A stretch of 64,000 bases of DNA, taken from the NCBI GenBank assembly GCA_041592335.1, contig JBFHQE010000002.1, positions 106,474 to 170,473 on the forward strand, read 5' to 3'. The position numbers and the translations under genes are program-made. This stretch comes from JBFHQE01 sp041592335 (GTDB lineage Bacteria; Pseudomonadota; Gammaproteobacteria; Thiohalobacterales; Thiohalobacteraceae). The notes beneath the pieces were generated by a model. It saw only the letters and a list, made by a program, of their open reading frames with translations. It made no database searches and was not told where the DNA came from. This document shows positions 18,166 through 27,839 of this stretch, in pieces; the stretch's first letter is position 1; every line of letters starts with the position of its first letter.

Positions 18166-19386
18166 TTAGTGAGCGGCCCATTGCACGCTGTTGAGGTCGA
18201 TTCCATCCTTGTACATTTCCCACAACGGCGACAGCTCACGCAGTTTGTCAACTTTCTCGCGAATCAGCTTGATGGTGTAATCCACGTCTTCCTCGGTAGT
18301 GAATCGCCCCATGGTGAAACGAATTGAACTGTGCGCCAACTCGTCACTGCGGCCCAGCGCACGCAGTACATAACTGGGTTCAAGCGAAGCGGAAGTACAG
18401 GCACTACCGGATGAAACCGCGATATCTTTCAGCGCCATGATGAGGCTTTCACCCTCAACGAAGTTAAAACTGATATTCAGGTTACCCGGGATACGCTGTT
18501 CCATATCGCCATTGATATAAACCTCTTCCATATCCTTCACGCCATCCAGCAGGCGATCACGCAATGCCTGGATGCGTTCACCTTCCGCAGCCATTTCTTC
18601 TTTCGCAATACGGAAGGCCTCGCCCATACCCACAATCTGGTGCGTCGCCAGTGTGCCGGAGCGCAGACCACGCTCATGTCCACCACCGTGCATCTGCGCT
18701 TCCAGACGAATGCGTGGCTTGCGCTGCACATACAGTGCGCCAATACCCTTGGGGCCATAAATCTTGTGCGCCGAGAAGCTCATCAGATCAACCGGCAGAT
18801 TCGCCAGATCGATCTCGACCTTACCCGGGCTTTGCGCGGCATCGACATGGAAGATCACGTCTTTTTCGTGGCAAATCTCACCCAGGGTTTTGATATCCTG
18901 AATAACGCCGATTTCGTTATTCACATGCATCACCGAAGCAACGATGGTGTCATCGCGCAGGGCATTTCTGAACTTGTCTGGATCCACCAGGCCATTGGAC
19001 TCAGGATCCAGGTAAGTCACCTCATAGCCTTCGCGTTCGAGCTGACGACAGGTATCCAGAACGGCTTTGTGCTCGGTCTTGACGGTAACAATGTGTTTGC
19101 CCTTCTTCTTGTAGAAGTGTGCGGCACCCTTGATCGCCAGGTTATCCGATTCAGTCGCGCCGGACGTCCAGATAATTTCCTTGGGATCGGCACCGACCAG
19201 CGCAGCGACATTGGCGCGCGCTTCTTCGACAAGCTGTTCCGCATCCCAACCGTACGGGTGGCTGCGTGATGCAGGGTTACCGAAATGGCCATCCATGGTG
19301 AGGCAATCGCACATCTTTTCGGCCACGCGCGGATCGACCGGGGTGGTTGCACTGTAATCCAGATAAACAGGTAACTTCAGGCTCAT
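18166..19386 (-). CDS. iscS: Cysteine desulfurase IscS
   Basis: PLP enzyme that takes sulfur from cysteine for iron-sulfur clusters and tRNA thiolation. The PLP lysine is in [11 protein letters not shown]. The mobile catalytic loop is [17 protein letters not shown], as in housekeeping IscS. I take ATG 19386 as the start (406 residues, [18 protein letters not shown]), with AAGG 9 bases upstream; a GTG at 19392 would be only 3 bases from that site. It is preceded 32 bases upstream by a second, different desulfurase. Confidence 0.96.
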   Translation of the reverse strand: MSLKLPVYLDYSATTPVDPRVAEKMCDCLTMDGHFGNPASRSHPYGWDAEQLVEEARANVAALVGADPKEIIWTSGATESDNLAIKGAAHFYKKKGKHIVTVKTEHKAVLDTCRQLEREGYEVTYLDPESNGLVDPDKFRNALRDDTIVASVMHVNNEIGVIQDIKTLGEICHEKDVIFHVDAAQSPGKVEIDLANLPVDLMSFSAHKIYGPKGIGALYVQRKPRIRLEAQMHGGGHERGLRSGTLATHQIVGMGEAFRIAKEEMAAEGERIQALRDRLLDGVKDMEEVYINGDMEQRIPGNLNISFNFVEGESLIMALKDIAVSSGSACTSASLEPSYVLRALGRSDELAHSSIRFTMGRFTTEEDVDYTIKLIREKVDKLRELSPLWEMYKDGIDLNSVQWAAH

Positions 19387-19418
19387 TATCACTAACCTTC
19401 TAATCTAATCTCATATTC

Positions 19419-20606
19419 CTACCACGCGGCAGCGCCGGCGGCCTGTTCCACCCAGGCAAGTTGCCGCCTGAGCGATTCGATGAGCCGATCAATGTCGGCC
19501 TTTGTTGTATCCTTGCCCAGGCTGACGCGGATCGCGCCCCGGGCGGTAAATTCATCCACTCCCATCGCCATCAAAACGTGGCTGGGTGCCGTCTTGCCAC
19601 TGGCACAGGCAGAGCCACTGGACACGCCAATACCGTCGCGATCCAGCTGCATCAACAGGGCTTCACCATCGATACCCTGCAAGGCGAACTGCACCGTGTT
19701 AGGCAAGCGCTCTGCCTGGGCACCAAAAATGGTGACCTGCGGCATGGCCTTTAAAGCGCCTTCGAGCGTATCGCGCAACGCGCGCAGTTTCTGCTGCCGC
19801 TCATCCAGACCACTGGCCGCCAGTTCGGCCGCCATGCCAAACCCGACAATCCCCGGCAGGTTTTCCGTGCCAGAACGGTAATTACGTTCCTGGCCACCAC
19901 CGATCAGCATCGGGTCGATCTCGACTGACTTGTCGACGATCAGGGCACCCACGCCTTTCGGCCCGTAAATCTTGTGCGCCGACAACGTCATTAAATGCGC
20001 ACCCGTATCGGCAAAACGCAGCGGCCATTTACCGGCGGCCTGTACCGCATCGGTATGCATCAAAGCGCCACGCTGCCGCGCCTCTGCTGCCAATTCAGCC
20101 ACCGGCTGTATCACACCGGTTTCGTTGTTAGCCAGCATCAGTGATACCAACCGCGTGTCATCTGACAGCAACCTTATGGCTGCATCCAGTTGAAGCCGCC
20201 CCTGCGTATTCACCGGCATCAGGTCACGGCGCCAGCCTTGTGCTTCCCAGCGAGCGGAAGGCTCCAGAACACAGGCATGTTCGATACTGCTCACCATCAG
20301 GTGACCGGGCGTGCTGCCGGACAATACCGACCACAACGCTAGATTATTAGCTTCCGTGCCACCGCTGGTGAAAATCACCTGCGAAGGGGAAACATCCACC
20401 AGCGCGGCAACCTGCTCGCGTGCCCTGTCGAGCCCCGCCCTGGCCACTCGCCCGAAGCGATGCACGCTCGACGGGTTGGCAAAGTTGCCCTGTAAGTACG
20501 GCAACATGGCATCCAGCACCCGGTCATCCACCGGGGTGGTCGCGTTGTAATCCAGGTAAGTGGAATCAGGCCCGAACAGGGATTTTGATCCGGTGCTCTT
20601 CGACAT
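19419..20606 (-). CDS. Second cysteine desulfurase (NifS/IscS-like paralogue)
   Basis: A PLP-dependent class V aminotransferase of 395 residues. The lysine motif is [17 protein letters not shown] and the catalytic loop is [17 protein letters not shown], closer in look to NifS than to IscS. The N-terminus [20 protein letters not shown] is typical. The likely ATG is at 20606 ([12 protein letters not shown]), inside the 3' end of iscR, with a 41-base overlap. It sits between iscR and iscS, so it would be under the same IscR control. Substrate partner unknown; IscU or a second scaffold are both possible. Divergent enough from iscS not to be a recent duplication. Confidence 0.92.
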   Translation of the reverse strand: MSKSTGSKSLFGPDSTYLDYNATTPVDDRVLDAMLPYLQGNFANPSSVHRFGRVARAGLDRAREQVAALVDVSPSQVIFTSGGTEANNLALWSVLSGSTPGHLMVSSIEHACVLEPSARWEAQGWRRDLMPVNTQGRLQLDAAIRLLSDDTRLVSLMLANNETGVIQPVAELAAEARQRGALMHTDAVQAAGKWPLRFADTGAHLMTLSAHKIYGPKGVGALIVDKSVEIDPMLIGGGQERNYRSGTENLPGIVGFGMAAELAASGLDERQQKLRALRDTLEGALKAMPQVTIFGAQAERLPNTVQFALQGIDGEALLMQLDRDGIGVSSGSACASGKTAPSHVLMAMGVDEFTARGAIRVSLGKDTTKADIDRLIESLRRQLAWVEQAAGAAAW

Positions 20607-21048
20607 GACCCACCGCCTTGTTCTGCCGCTCGGCCACTTCCAGCACGCCGGCATTCTTCATCAATTCGCCCAGCGTGATTTCGTTAAGGAAGTTGTGAAT
20701 CTGCTGACTCAGTTCCATCCAGAGTTCGTGAGTAAGGCAGCGCTGATCATTGTGGCAATTAGCAAGACCACCGCAGCGCGTCGTATCGACATTTTCATCG
20801 ACCGCGAGAATCACTTCAGCCACCGGAATTGCATCGGAACCACGACTGAGAGAATACCCCCCACCCGGGCCACGGGTACTTTTTACCAGGCCTTTCTTGC
20901 GCAGGCGGGTGAATAATTGCTCAAGGTAAGACAGTGAAATGCCTTGCCTTTCTGATATTTCAGCCAGCTTAACCGGACCCGAGGTTGCATGTAACGCCAG
21001 GTCGAGCATAGCCGTGACCGCATAGCGGCCTTTCGTCGTAAGCTTCAT
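20566..21048 (-). CDS. iscR: Fe-S cluster-sensing transcription factor IscR
   Basis: Rrf2-family regulator that binds a [2Fe-2S] cluster and represses the isc operon when clusters are plentiful. 160 residues. Winged-helix domain 1-80 ([31 protein letters not shown]). The cluster cysteines are at about 92, 98 and 104 in [26 protein letters not shown] order, followed by the [13 protein letters not shown] helix. It is the first gene of the isc operon, with a type 1 IscR site about 57 bases upstream. Confidence 0.96.
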   Translation of the reverse strand: MKLTTKGRYAVTAMLDLALHATSGPVKLAEISERQGISLSYLEQLFTRLRKKGLVKSTRGPGGGYSLSRGSDAIPVAEVILAVDENVDTTRCGGLANCHNDQRCLTHELWMELSQQIHNFLNEITLGELMKNAGVLEVAERQNKAVGHVEEHRIKIPVRA

Positions 21049-21104
21049 TTAGAAATCTTCCGGTGATATGATGGCCAACTTCTTAACTGGGGCCGTAAAG
21101 TGCC

Positions 21105-21129
21105 ATACTTGAGTAAAATAGTCAAGTAT
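21105..21129 (-). promoter_or_regulatory. Type 1 IscR operator in the iscR promoter
   Basis: A 25-base near-palindrome whose arms are ATACTTGAGT and AGTCAAGTAT. By eye it fits the E. coli type 1 IscR consensus (ATASYYGACT...AGTCRRSTAT) at all but one position. It lies 57-81 bases upstream of the iscR ATG, and a TTGACT -35-like hexamer falls inside it, so bound IscR would block the promoter. Its right end overlaps the cysE stop codon. Confidence 0.8.
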
Positions 21130-21947
21130 TATTCCGGTTGACCCTTTCCCTTCTTATTTTCTTCTTCTGCTTTGGAATCAAGTTCCGTTACGGGCGACAC
21201 GGCACCGATTTCGCATGGGCCGAGATCAGGCAGCTGCAAATCAGCCACCTCCGCACCCAGGCTTTTCAACCCTCGGCACATATCTTCCATCTTCTGATCC
21301 ATGACATGGATGTGATCGAGCATGTGATTGATCGCGGTCGCAACCGGATCGGGCATGTCCTTGGTGTTGCCATAGGCATCGAAACCCATCTTGCGCGCAA
21401 ACGCCTCGCGCTTCTCGTTGCGCTCCGGTTCCTTGCGCGGAGTCACTACTCGACCCGGCACACCAACAACAGTCGCAGCTTCGAGAACATCTTTGACCAC
21501 CACGGCATTGGATCCAATGCGCACACCACTGCCAATCGTGATCGGCCCCAGCACCTTGGCGCCGGCACCGATAACCACATCATTGCACAACGTCGGGTGA
21601 CGCTTACCCTTCTGCCAGGAAGTTCCGCCCAGGGTGACACCATGGTAGAGCGTGCAGTCATCGCCAATCTCGGCGGTCTCGCCGATTACCACGCCCATGC
21701 CATGGTCGATGAAGAAGCGGCGGCCGATTTTTGCTCCGGGATGAATCTCGATTCCGGTGAACCAGCGCGCCACGTTGGACAACACGCGCGCCAGCCATTT
21801 CAGCCCGTTACTCCACAGATAATGACTGAGTCGATGCATCAAAACCGCATGGATGCCGGGATAGGTGGTCAGCACCTCAAAGGTATTTCGCGCCGCGGGA
21901 TCGCGCTCGAATACGCAGTTAATATCTTCTTTTAGGCGGTCAAACAT
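21129..21947 (-). CDS. cysE: Serine O-acetyltransferase
   Basis: Makes O-acetylserine, the carbon backbone for cysteine. 272 residues. An N-terminal helical domain is followed by a left-handed beta-helix of hexapeptide repeats ([20 protein letters not shown], then [15 protein letters not shown] with the catalytic His). A long acidic and Lys-rich tail extends past the usual end. It stands between trmJ and iscR, which pairs cysteine supply with the desulfurases downstream. The promoter and operator of iscR overlap its last bases. Confidence 0.95.
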   Translation of the reverse strand: MFDRLKEDINCVFERDPAARNTFEVLTTYPGIHAVLMHRLSHYLWSNGLKWLARVLSNVARWFTGIEIHPGAKIGRRFFIDHGMGVVIGETAEIGDDCTLYHGVTLGGTSWQKGKRHPTLCNDVVIGAGAKVLGPITIGSGVRIGSNAVVVKDVLEAATVVGVPGRVVTPRKEPERNEKREAFARKMGFDAYGNTKDMPDPVATAINHMLDHIHVMDQKMEDMCRGLKSLGAEVADLQLPDLGPCEIGAVSPVTELDSKAEEENKKGKGQPE

Positions 21948-22018
21948 AGCGTTGTCCGTTGAAAGGATTCAAAAGGATTGTACTGCTTAGTATTTAATTC
22001 CGCGACAATGCATCTATT

Positions 22019-22744
22019 CTATTTCCGGCCAACCTTCTGCACCGCCGCCATAATCCCGCGCAGGATATTCACCTCGTTCTGGTCTACCCTGGCGCGATGA
22101 AACAGGCGCCGCAGGCGTCGCATCATATTCCCCGGCCGTTCCGGCTTCAAAAAATCGATATCGTGCAGTGTTTGCTCGATATGCGCATACAAGCCTTCCA
22201 TTTCATCCTGCGTCGCCAATGGAAAATCAGGCTCCGCCGCATGCAGTACCCGCTCACCCCGCCGCGCCATCATGACTTCATAACACAACACCTGAATCGC
22301 CATGGCAACGTTAAGAGAAGAAAAGGCTTCATTGGTCGGAATATGCACCAGCGCATGACACAGATCGAGCTCATCATTGGTTAACCCGGTCGCTTCACGC
22401 CCGAATACCAATGCCACCTTGCCCTGACACCCCTCTGCCACTGCCTTCACAGCGCATTCTCGCGGGTCGAGTAACGGCCACTGGATGGAACGAATCCGCG
22501 CACTGGCACCGACCACCCAGGTGCATCCTGCCAGCGCCTCTTCCAGAGATCCGCACACAACCGCTTTCTCCAGCAGATCATCCGCGCCCGAGGCGCGCGC
22601 GGTCGCCTCCTCGCTGGGATAATTGCGTGGACTAACCAGGTACAGCTGATCCAGCGCCATGGTCTTCATGGCACGCGCAGCGGCGCCAATATTTCCTGCA
22701 TGTGTGGTGTTCACCATCACCACCCGCAAATCGAGCTTCATCAT
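22019..22744 (-). CDS. trmJ: tRNA (cytidine/uridine-2'-O-)-methyltransferase TrmJ
   Basis: SPOUT-class methyltransferase that modifies the ribose at tRNA position 32. 241 residues. VVMVNTTHAGNIGAAARAMK, ALVFGREATGLTNDEL and IPTNEAFSSLNVAMAIQVLCYE are the three SPOUT motifs. Two adjacent ATG codons (22744 and 22741) could start it; the first overlaps the stop of the upstream lipoprotein gene by 4 bases, so it probably belongs to the transporter transcript. cysE follows after 71 bases. Confidence 0.93.
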   Translation of the reverse strand: MMKLDLRVVMVNTTHAGNIGAAARAMKTMALDQLYLVSPRNYPSEEATARASGADDLLEKAVVCGSLEEALAGCTWVVGASARIRSIQWPLLDPRECAVKAVAEGCQGKVALVFGREATGLTNDELDLCHALVHIPTNEAFSSLNVAMAIQVLCYEVMMARRGERVLHAAEPDFPLATQDEMEGLYAHIEQTLHDIDFLKPERPGNMMRRLRRLFHRARVDQNEVNILRGIMAAVQKVGRK

Positions 22745-23373
22745 GGAACGGTATGCGTCTCGGTCACTTTTGCCAGAAACTGCACAACGTCTGCGATCAA
22801 CCTTGAATTTGCCCTGACCGCGGCATCAACACCTGCCTCGGCATTGGATGAACGCATTGGTTCAACTGCACTGAATACTTTTGTTGCCGCGATATTTCTT
22901 TCCAGCACATTGATCAGGCGCACGCGTAATTCAACGTTGAATACCGGATCACTGGCCGAGTAATCCTGAACAAAGCTCAACAGTTCAAGCTCCAGTCGCC
23001 AATCCGCTGAAACTGGCGTTCCTTGCGGCACGGTTGCGGCAAATAACCCCTGTTTCTCCAACTGGGTCTGCAACCCATCCGAAATCAACTGCGCCGGCGA
23101 ATCCACCCAGCGGCTTTCGCTGTAATAACTCACCTCGGCAAGGTCATAACGGTAAGCCATGAGCAATGTATCGAATGCCTTGTTCGCGCGCGGCCGGGAA
23201 ATGAGCAACACACCGGCGTCCGCATTGGCCGGTTCGGAAACAGCCTCGGAAACCAGCGGCAAACTGTATTGCCTGATGTTTATCGTCTGGCGCTCGGGCA
23301 GTATCGTGCAGGCAGTCATAGCCAATACCGACAAGAGCATCGCCATACGCAGAAATATCGTTTGCATTGTCAT
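22741..23373 (-). CDS. ABC transport auxiliary lipoprotein (PqiC/DUF330-like)
   Basis: A 210-residue lipoprotein with signal peptide and lipobox LAMTAC (Cys near 22). It has the ABC_trans_aux domain seen in PqiC and in lipoproteins encoded with MCE transporters. RANKAFDTLLMAYRYDLAEVSYYSESRWVD is the family-typical stretch by sense. It probably sits at the outer membrane facing the MCE protein. It overlaps mlaD by 1 base and trmJ by 4. It replaces the soluble carrier MlaC of the classical Mla system. Confidence 0.85.
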   Translation of the reverse strand: MTMQTIFLRMAMLLSVLAMTACTILPERQTINIRQYSLPLVSEAVSEPANADAGVLLISRPRANKAFDTLLMAYRYDLAEVSYYSESRWVDSPAQLISDGLQTQLEKQGLFAATVPQGTPVSADWRLELELLSFVQDYSASDPVFNVELRVRLINVLERNIAATKVFSAVEPMRSSNAEAGVDAAVRANSRLIADVVQFLAKVTETHTVP

Positions 23374-24296
23374 TATTCCCCCGGCCCTTTTCGATTAGGC
23401 GATGGCCCATACAGCAACTGACTTGGATCTCGTTCCAGACCCTCGGCCAACGATTGCAGGCTGTTCGATAACCCCTGTAATTCACCCACCAGTCTTTGCA
23501 CTTCCGGCACGGTATCGACCGACAGTCGTTCCACGGCGTCGCCACCCATTTCCATCTGCTTACGGATCGCCCCACCCATGGCACGAAACTCATCCGCCAT
23601 GGCCTGCACTGACTGCGCACCGTCCGTCACCGAGTTCAACAGTTCGGGCAAGGATTCACCGGCGGCAGCCGCGCCATTGGCAAACCGCGCGAAGTTTTCC
23701 AGGCCCTGCTCCAGCTCATCGCGTTGCGCACTGAATGCCGCGGTCACCTCCGCCATATTAGCCAGTATCTCGCCCATGTTTTCCCGGTTGTCCGGGCTCA
23801 TCAGGGTATGCAAATCATCGGCGACCTGGTTCAGGTTGCCGATAAGTTCGGATATCGCCGCATCGAACCGACGAAACAGGGAAGGACCGGTTTTAATTAC
23901 GGGATAATTTTCGCCCGTGCGTTTCTCAAGCAAGGGCGCGCTCACGCTACCACCGGATAGCTCGATAGAGGCAATACCGGTCAGACCCTGCACGTTAAGC
24001 GTCGCGATAGTATCCGTGCGAATCGGCACCTCCGGCGAAATACTCAACAACACCGCCACTCGCTGCGGATCGACCGGATCGAGCCCCAGCCTGGTCACTT
24101 TGCCAATTTCAACGCCACGGTATTTCACCGGCGCATCGACATACAGGCCCGATACCGATTCGGTCATGTACAGTTTGTAGGTCTTATGATCCGAAGAAAA
24201 ATCGCCAAAGGCCAGCCACAGGGAAATGCCGATACCGGCCGAACCCAGTACCAGTACAAACAAACCAACCAGCACATATTGAATACGTGTTTCCAT
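23373..24296 (-). CDS. MCE-domain substrate-binding protein (MlaD-like)
   Basis: A 307-residue inner-membrane-anchored protein. One transmembrane helix (about 8-30) is followed by a single MCE domain (about 38-120; GLYVDAPVKYRGVEIGKV and NVQGLTGIASIEL). A long helical, coiled-coil-like region to about 290 ends in DPSQLLYGPSP, a common MCE tail. MCE proteins form rings that pass lipids through the periplasm. The extended helical part is longer than E. coli MlaD (183 residues), so it may reach further toward the outer membrane. Confidence 0.9.
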   Translation of the reverse strand: METRIQYVLVGLFVLVLGSAGIGISLWLAFGDFSSDHKTYKLYMTESVSGLYVDAPVKYRGVEIGKVTRLGLDPVDPQRVAVLLSISPEVPIRTDTIATLNVQGLTGIASIELSGGSVSAPLLEKRTGENYPVIKTGPSLFRRFDAAISELIGNLNQVADDLHTLMSPDNRENMGEILANMAEVTAAFSAQRDELEQGLENFARFANGAAAAGESLPELLNSVTDGAQSVQAMADEFRAMGGAIRKQMEMGGDAVERLSVDTVPEVQRLVGELQGLSNSLQSLAEGLERDPSQLLYGPSPNRKGPGE

Positions 24297-24299
24297 TGC

Positions 24300-25058
24300 T
24301 TATCCCTGTGTGGCACGTTGGCCGCGATGACCGGAAAAATAGGCCTGCACCGCCGGATGATCCACCTGCTTTAATTGCTCCATGGGCTCCACCGCCACCA
24401 ACCGCTTATCACCCAGTACGGCAACCCGGTCGGCCGCGCGCCATAATGAGTCCAGATCATGCGTGATCATTACAACGGTCAAGCCGAACCACTCCTTCAG
24501 GCGCACCACCAGGTCATCGAAGGCATCCGCGCTGTTGGGATCCAGCCCGGATGTCGGTTCATCCAGAAACAACAGTTGCGGATCCAGCGCCATGGCGCGC
24601 GCCAGTGCCGCACGTTTAATCATACCGCCACTGAGTTCCCGTGGGTATTTATAGGCTGCATCATTCGGCAACCCGGCCTGTTGAATCTTGGTGAAGGCGA
24701 TTTCCTGCTTCATCGCCATAGTCAGACTCGTATGCTCGTGTAACGGTACCATCACATTCTGCATCACGGTCAAACCACTGAATAACGCGCCATGCTGAAA
24801 CAATACGCCGAATCGCCGCCGCAGCAATTGCGCGTTCTGCTCCGTAATCCCGACCACTTCCTCGCCGAACAGTTTTATCGAACCGGAAGTCGGCTGGCGC
24901 AGCATGATCATTTCATGCAGCAGCGTCGTTTTACCGGAACCACTGCCTCCGACCAGCGCCACGATTTCACTGGGCTGCACGGTGAGATTTACACCGTCAT
25001 GAATTACCGCGGTATCGAATCGCGTGCAAACGTCTCTCAGTTCAATAACCGTCGACAT
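24300..25058 (-). CDS. ABC transporter ATPase (MlaF-like)
   Basis: Cytoplasmic ATPase of the MCE transporter, 252 residues. Walker A GGSGSGKTTLL (near 36), Q-loop, signature LSGGMIKRAALARAMA (near 143), Walker B LLFLDEPTSGLDP and switch His in VMITHDLDSL. The GGMIKR form of the signature is typical of Mkl/MlaF ATPases. It overlaps the permease gene by 1 base and is 3 bases from the MCE gene, so it is tightly co-transcribed. Confidence 0.93.
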   Translation of the reverse strand: MSTVIELRDVCTRFDTAVIHDGVNLTVQPSEIVALVGGSGSGKTTLLHEMIMLRQPTSGSIKLFGEEVVGITEQNAQLLRRRFGVLFQHGALFSGLTVMQNVMVPLHEHTSLTMAMKQEIAFTKIQQAGLPNDAAYKYPRELSGGMIKRAALARAMALDPQLLFLDEPTSGLDPNSADAFDDLVVRLKEWFGLTVVMITHDLDSLWRAADRVAVLGDKRLVAVEPMEQLKQVDHPAVQAYFSGHRGQRATQG

Positions 25059-26161
25059 CAGATGCCCAGCCAGCTGAAGATGATCGAGAACTGCGCATCG
25101 GCCACGATCACCAGAAAGATAGCCTGCACCACCGATTGCGTCGTGTGCTTGCCCACGCTCTCGGCGCTACCACTGACACGAAACCCCTGAAAACAACCGA
25201 TCAACACGATAATGAAGGCAAATACCGGCGCTTTCATCAAACCCAGCATAAACGAAGTGAAGGTCACCGCTTCACGCAGGCGATCCAGAAACGGCGTAAA
25301 ACCCAGACCCAGCTGCAACTTCGCCATAATCATGCCGCCAACAATACCCATGATGTCGGCAAAAATGGATAACAGGGGCAAGGCGATCATGAGGGCGATC
25401 ATTTTCGGAATCACCAGGATGTCGATCGGCGGTATCCCGATAGTGTGCAGCGCGGAGACTTCTTCCGTGACCTTCATGGTGCCGATTTGCGCGGTATAAG
25501 CAGAGCCCGTTCTGCCAGCCACGATAATTGCCGCCAGCAACGGCGCCAGCTCACGCACCATGGACAATCCCACCAGGTCGGCAACATAAATATTGGCGCC
25601 ATAAATTTTGAGCTGCACCGCACCCTGATAAGCAATGACCACACCCATCAAAAAACCGAGCAAGCCGACTATCCCCAGCGCATGAGCACCGGATTGTCCC
25701 AGGTCCACCAGGATTGGCCGCCAACGGATCAACCAGGGACGGGGTAACAACGTAATCAGGCGTATAAACAACTCGCCGGTAAAGGAGAGAAACGCAAACA
25801 GTTCTTCCAGCCCTTGCATCGCTGAACGCCCGGTGGACTCCAGTCGCCCCGGTTTGGGCCGGGGTTTTTCATCGGCGAAGCGCTGATAACTCTCCAGCCG
25901 CTCGAGCAATGAACGGTGTTTGTCGGACAATCCGGAAAATTGAATATCCGGCGAAGCCGTTTGCAGCTGCATAAAATATCCCTGCAAAGCGATCGCTCCA
26001 GCCGTATCCATGGCGTCGATATCGCTCACATCGAGCCGGGTAATAGCTTGTGCCTGACGAACTGTTGAGGGCAAACCGGCAATAGCATCCACTGTCCAGC
26101 GACCACGACATTTCAGGCAGTCTTTTTGTTGCTCAATACTGGCAGCAGATTCTTTCGGCAT
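25058..26161 (-). CDS. STAS-MlaE fusion permease
   Basis: A 367-residue permease of the MCE transporter. The first about 100 residues form a STAS-like domain (ITRLDVSDIDAMDTAGAIAL). The rest is an MlaE permease with five or six membrane helices, including VRELAPLLAAIIVAGRTGSAYTAQIGTMKVTEE. In E. coli the STAS protein MlaB is separate; here it is fused. It is the first gene of a four-gene transporter unit that runs on into trmJ. It follows epmA by 21 bases. Confidence 0.92.
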   Translation of the reverse strand: MPKESAASIEQQKDCLKCRGRWTVDAIAGLPSTVRQAQAITRLDVSDIDAMDTAGAIALQGYFMQLQTASPDIQFSGLSDKHRSLLERLESYQRFADEKPRPKPGRLESTGRSAMQGLEELFAFLSFTGELFIRLITLLPRPWLIRWRPILVDLGQSGAHALGIVGLLGFLMGVVIAYQGAVQLKIYGANIYVADLVGLSMVRELAPLLAAIIVAGRTGSAYTAQIGTMKVTEEVSALHTIGIPPIDILVIPKMIALMIALPLLSIFADIMGIVGGMIMAKLQLGLGFTPFLDRLREAVTFTSFMLGLMKAPVFAFIIVLIGCFQGFRVSGSAESVGKHTTQSVVQAIFLVIVADAQFSIIFSWLGI

Positions 26162-26182
26162 GATCAGGCGTGCAACTTGTAA

Positions 26183-27160
26183 TTAAATGCGGTCGAAACC
26201 AAAGGGCATGACAGACTGAATAGTAGCGGCATTCGCCGCCAACATCACTAGCCGGTCGAACCCCACGGCAACACCGGCACATTCAGGCATGCCTGAATCG
26301 AGTGCCCGGAGAAAATTTTCATCCAGCGGCATTCGCGGTTTCCCCACGCGATCGCGCTCGGCGTTTTCCTGTTCGAAACGGGCGCGTTGTTCGCTGGCTT
26401 CAACCAGCTCGCAAAATCCATTCGCCAGTTCCAGGCCATCGATGTAAAACTCAAACCGCTCGGCCACCCCCGGAGCATCCGGCGCCAGTCGTGCCAGCGC
26501 TGCCTGGCTCGCAGGGTAATGATAGACACACCAGCCGCCTTGCAGCTGTGGCTCGATGATGTGTGTCAGGACCAGGTCTTTCCAGCTATCGACGTCCTCA
26601 TCCGCCAGCGCGGGCAAGGATGTCTGGCCATGCTGCTGCAAACAGGATTTCAGCTCCCCGGCACTGGCATGCAAGCCGTCCACGCCTGCAAAACGTGCGA
26701 ACAGCTCCTGGTAGCTGATCCGCTGAAACGCCAAGGCCGGTATTCGATTACCGAGCACCTGCCAGAGTAATGCTTCAACCTCGTCTATCAGGACAAACAG
26801 GGAAAAGCCCACGCGATACCATTCCAGCAGGGTGAATTCGGGATTGTGCTTATTGCCGAACTCGCCATCGCGGAACACATGGCACAGTTGAAAAATGTCA
26901 CCCGAGCCAGCAGCCAGCAGCCGTTTCATAAAAAATTCGGGCGAGGTATGCAGATAGAGGTTCGCGCTTTTGGGAAAACCGGGACCGGTATAACGGGCGG
27001 GAATACTATCGAGAGCCGGACTGGGGATCGCTGCGGCGGATAACAAGGGCGTGTCGACTTCCAGAACATACCGCTCGGCGAAAAACTGGCGAATACTGTG
27101 CAGCAATTGCGCCCGCAATTGCAGCATGTCGCGTGTCGCGCTGGGCTGCCAGTCCGCCAT
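26183..27160 (-). CDS. epmA: EF-P--(R)-beta-lysine ligase EpmA
   Basis: Class II LysRS-like enzyme, without an anticodon-binding domain, that attaches beta-lysine to Lys34 of EF-P. 325 residues from ATG 27160 (a TTG 3 bases before is less likely). Motifs: HTSPEFFMKRLLAAGSGDIFQ, FRDGEFGNKHNPEFTLLEWY (motif 2) and AGVAVGFDRLVML (motif 3). It follows efp on the same strand after a hairpin. Confidence 0.95.
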   Translation of the reverse strand: MADWQPSATRDMLQLRAQLLHSIRQFFAERYVLEVDTPLLSAAAIPSPALDSIPARYTGPGFPKSANLYLHTSPEFFMKRLLAAGSGDIFQLCHVFRDGEFGNKHNPEFTLLEWYRVGFSLFVLIDEVEALLWQVLGNRIPALAFQRISYQELFARFAGVDGLHASAGELKSCLQQHGQTSLPALADEDVDSWKDLVLTHIIEPQLQGGWCVYHYPASQAALARLAPDAPGVAERFEFYIDGLELANGFCELVEASEQRARFEQENAERDRVGKPRMPLDENFLRALDSGMPECAGVAVGFDRLVMLAANAATIQSVMPFGFDRI

Positions 27161-27178
27161 CAAGGCAACCTAACGCAA

Positions 27179-27199
27179 AATGCCGGCTAGGCCGGCATT
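27179..27199 (-). terminator. Hairpin downstream of efp
   Basis: AATGCCGGC and GCCGGCATT form a perfect 9-bp stem with a 3-base loop. On the efp strand it is followed by TTTTGCG. It lies 29 bases after the efp stop and 19 bases before the epmA start, so it may limit readthrough into epmA. Confidence 0.7.
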
Positions 27200-27227
27200 C
27201 TGACAAGACATTCGGAACAGCAAGCGG

Positions 27228-27797
27228 CTATTCCTTGGCGCGGGAAATATATTCCCCGGTACGGGTATCGACTTTCAGCAGATCGCCGATTTCAACGAAC
27301 AGCGGCACCTGCACCACGGCCCCGGCTTCCAGCGTCGCTGGCTTGGTCGCACCCTGCGCGGTATCGCCACGCACACCCGGCTCGGTTTCCGTCACGGCCA
27401 TCACCACGTGGTTGGGCGGCGTCACACTGATCGGTACCTCGTTCCACAGGGTAACTGTGCAGACATCCTGCTCTTTCAACCAGATTTTGGCATCGGCAAC
27501 GGCATCCTGGTCGGCAGCAATCTGTTCGAAAGTCGTCTGATCCATGAAATGCCAGGCATCGCCGTCCGAATAGAGGTATTGCATATCCCTGTCTACCACG
27601 TCCGCCGACTCGACGGTTTCGTTCGATTTAAAGGTGCGTTCCCATACTTTGCCGGTCTTGAGGTTGCGCAACTTAACGCGATTAAAGGCCTGCCCCTTGC
27701 CCGGCTTAACAAACTCGTTTTCAATAATGCTGCAGGGATCACCGTCCAGCATTACCTTGAGGCCACGTTTGAATTCATTGGTGCTGTAATTCGCCAT
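27228..27797 (-). CDS. efp: Translation elongation factor P
   Basis: tRNA-shaped factor that rescues ribosomes stalled at polyproline. 189 residues, as in E. coli, from ATG 27797 ([12 protein letters not shown]); an upstream in-frame ATG would add four residues. The modified lysine is Lys34 in [10 protein letters not shown]. The EpmA/EpmB genes on either side show that it is of the beta-lysylated type. Confidence 0.97.
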   Translation of the reverse strand: MANYSTNEFKRGLKVMLDGDPCSIIENEFVKPGKGQAFNRVKLRNLKTGKVWERTFKSNETVESADVVDRDMQYLYSDGDAWHFMDQTTFEQIAADQDAVADAKIWLKEQDVCTVTLWNEVPISVTPPNHVVMAVTETEPGVRGDTAQGATKPATLEAGAVVQVPLFVEIGDLLKVDTRTGEYISRAKE

Positions 27798-27839
27798 CAG
27801 TGCGTCCAACCATTGATACTTTAATTCTAGGGAGATTGT

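Noticed and set aside
21138..21935. 265-codon + strand open frame opposite cysE
   Set aside because: Complete overlap with cysE, whose hexapeptide repeats and length are convincing.
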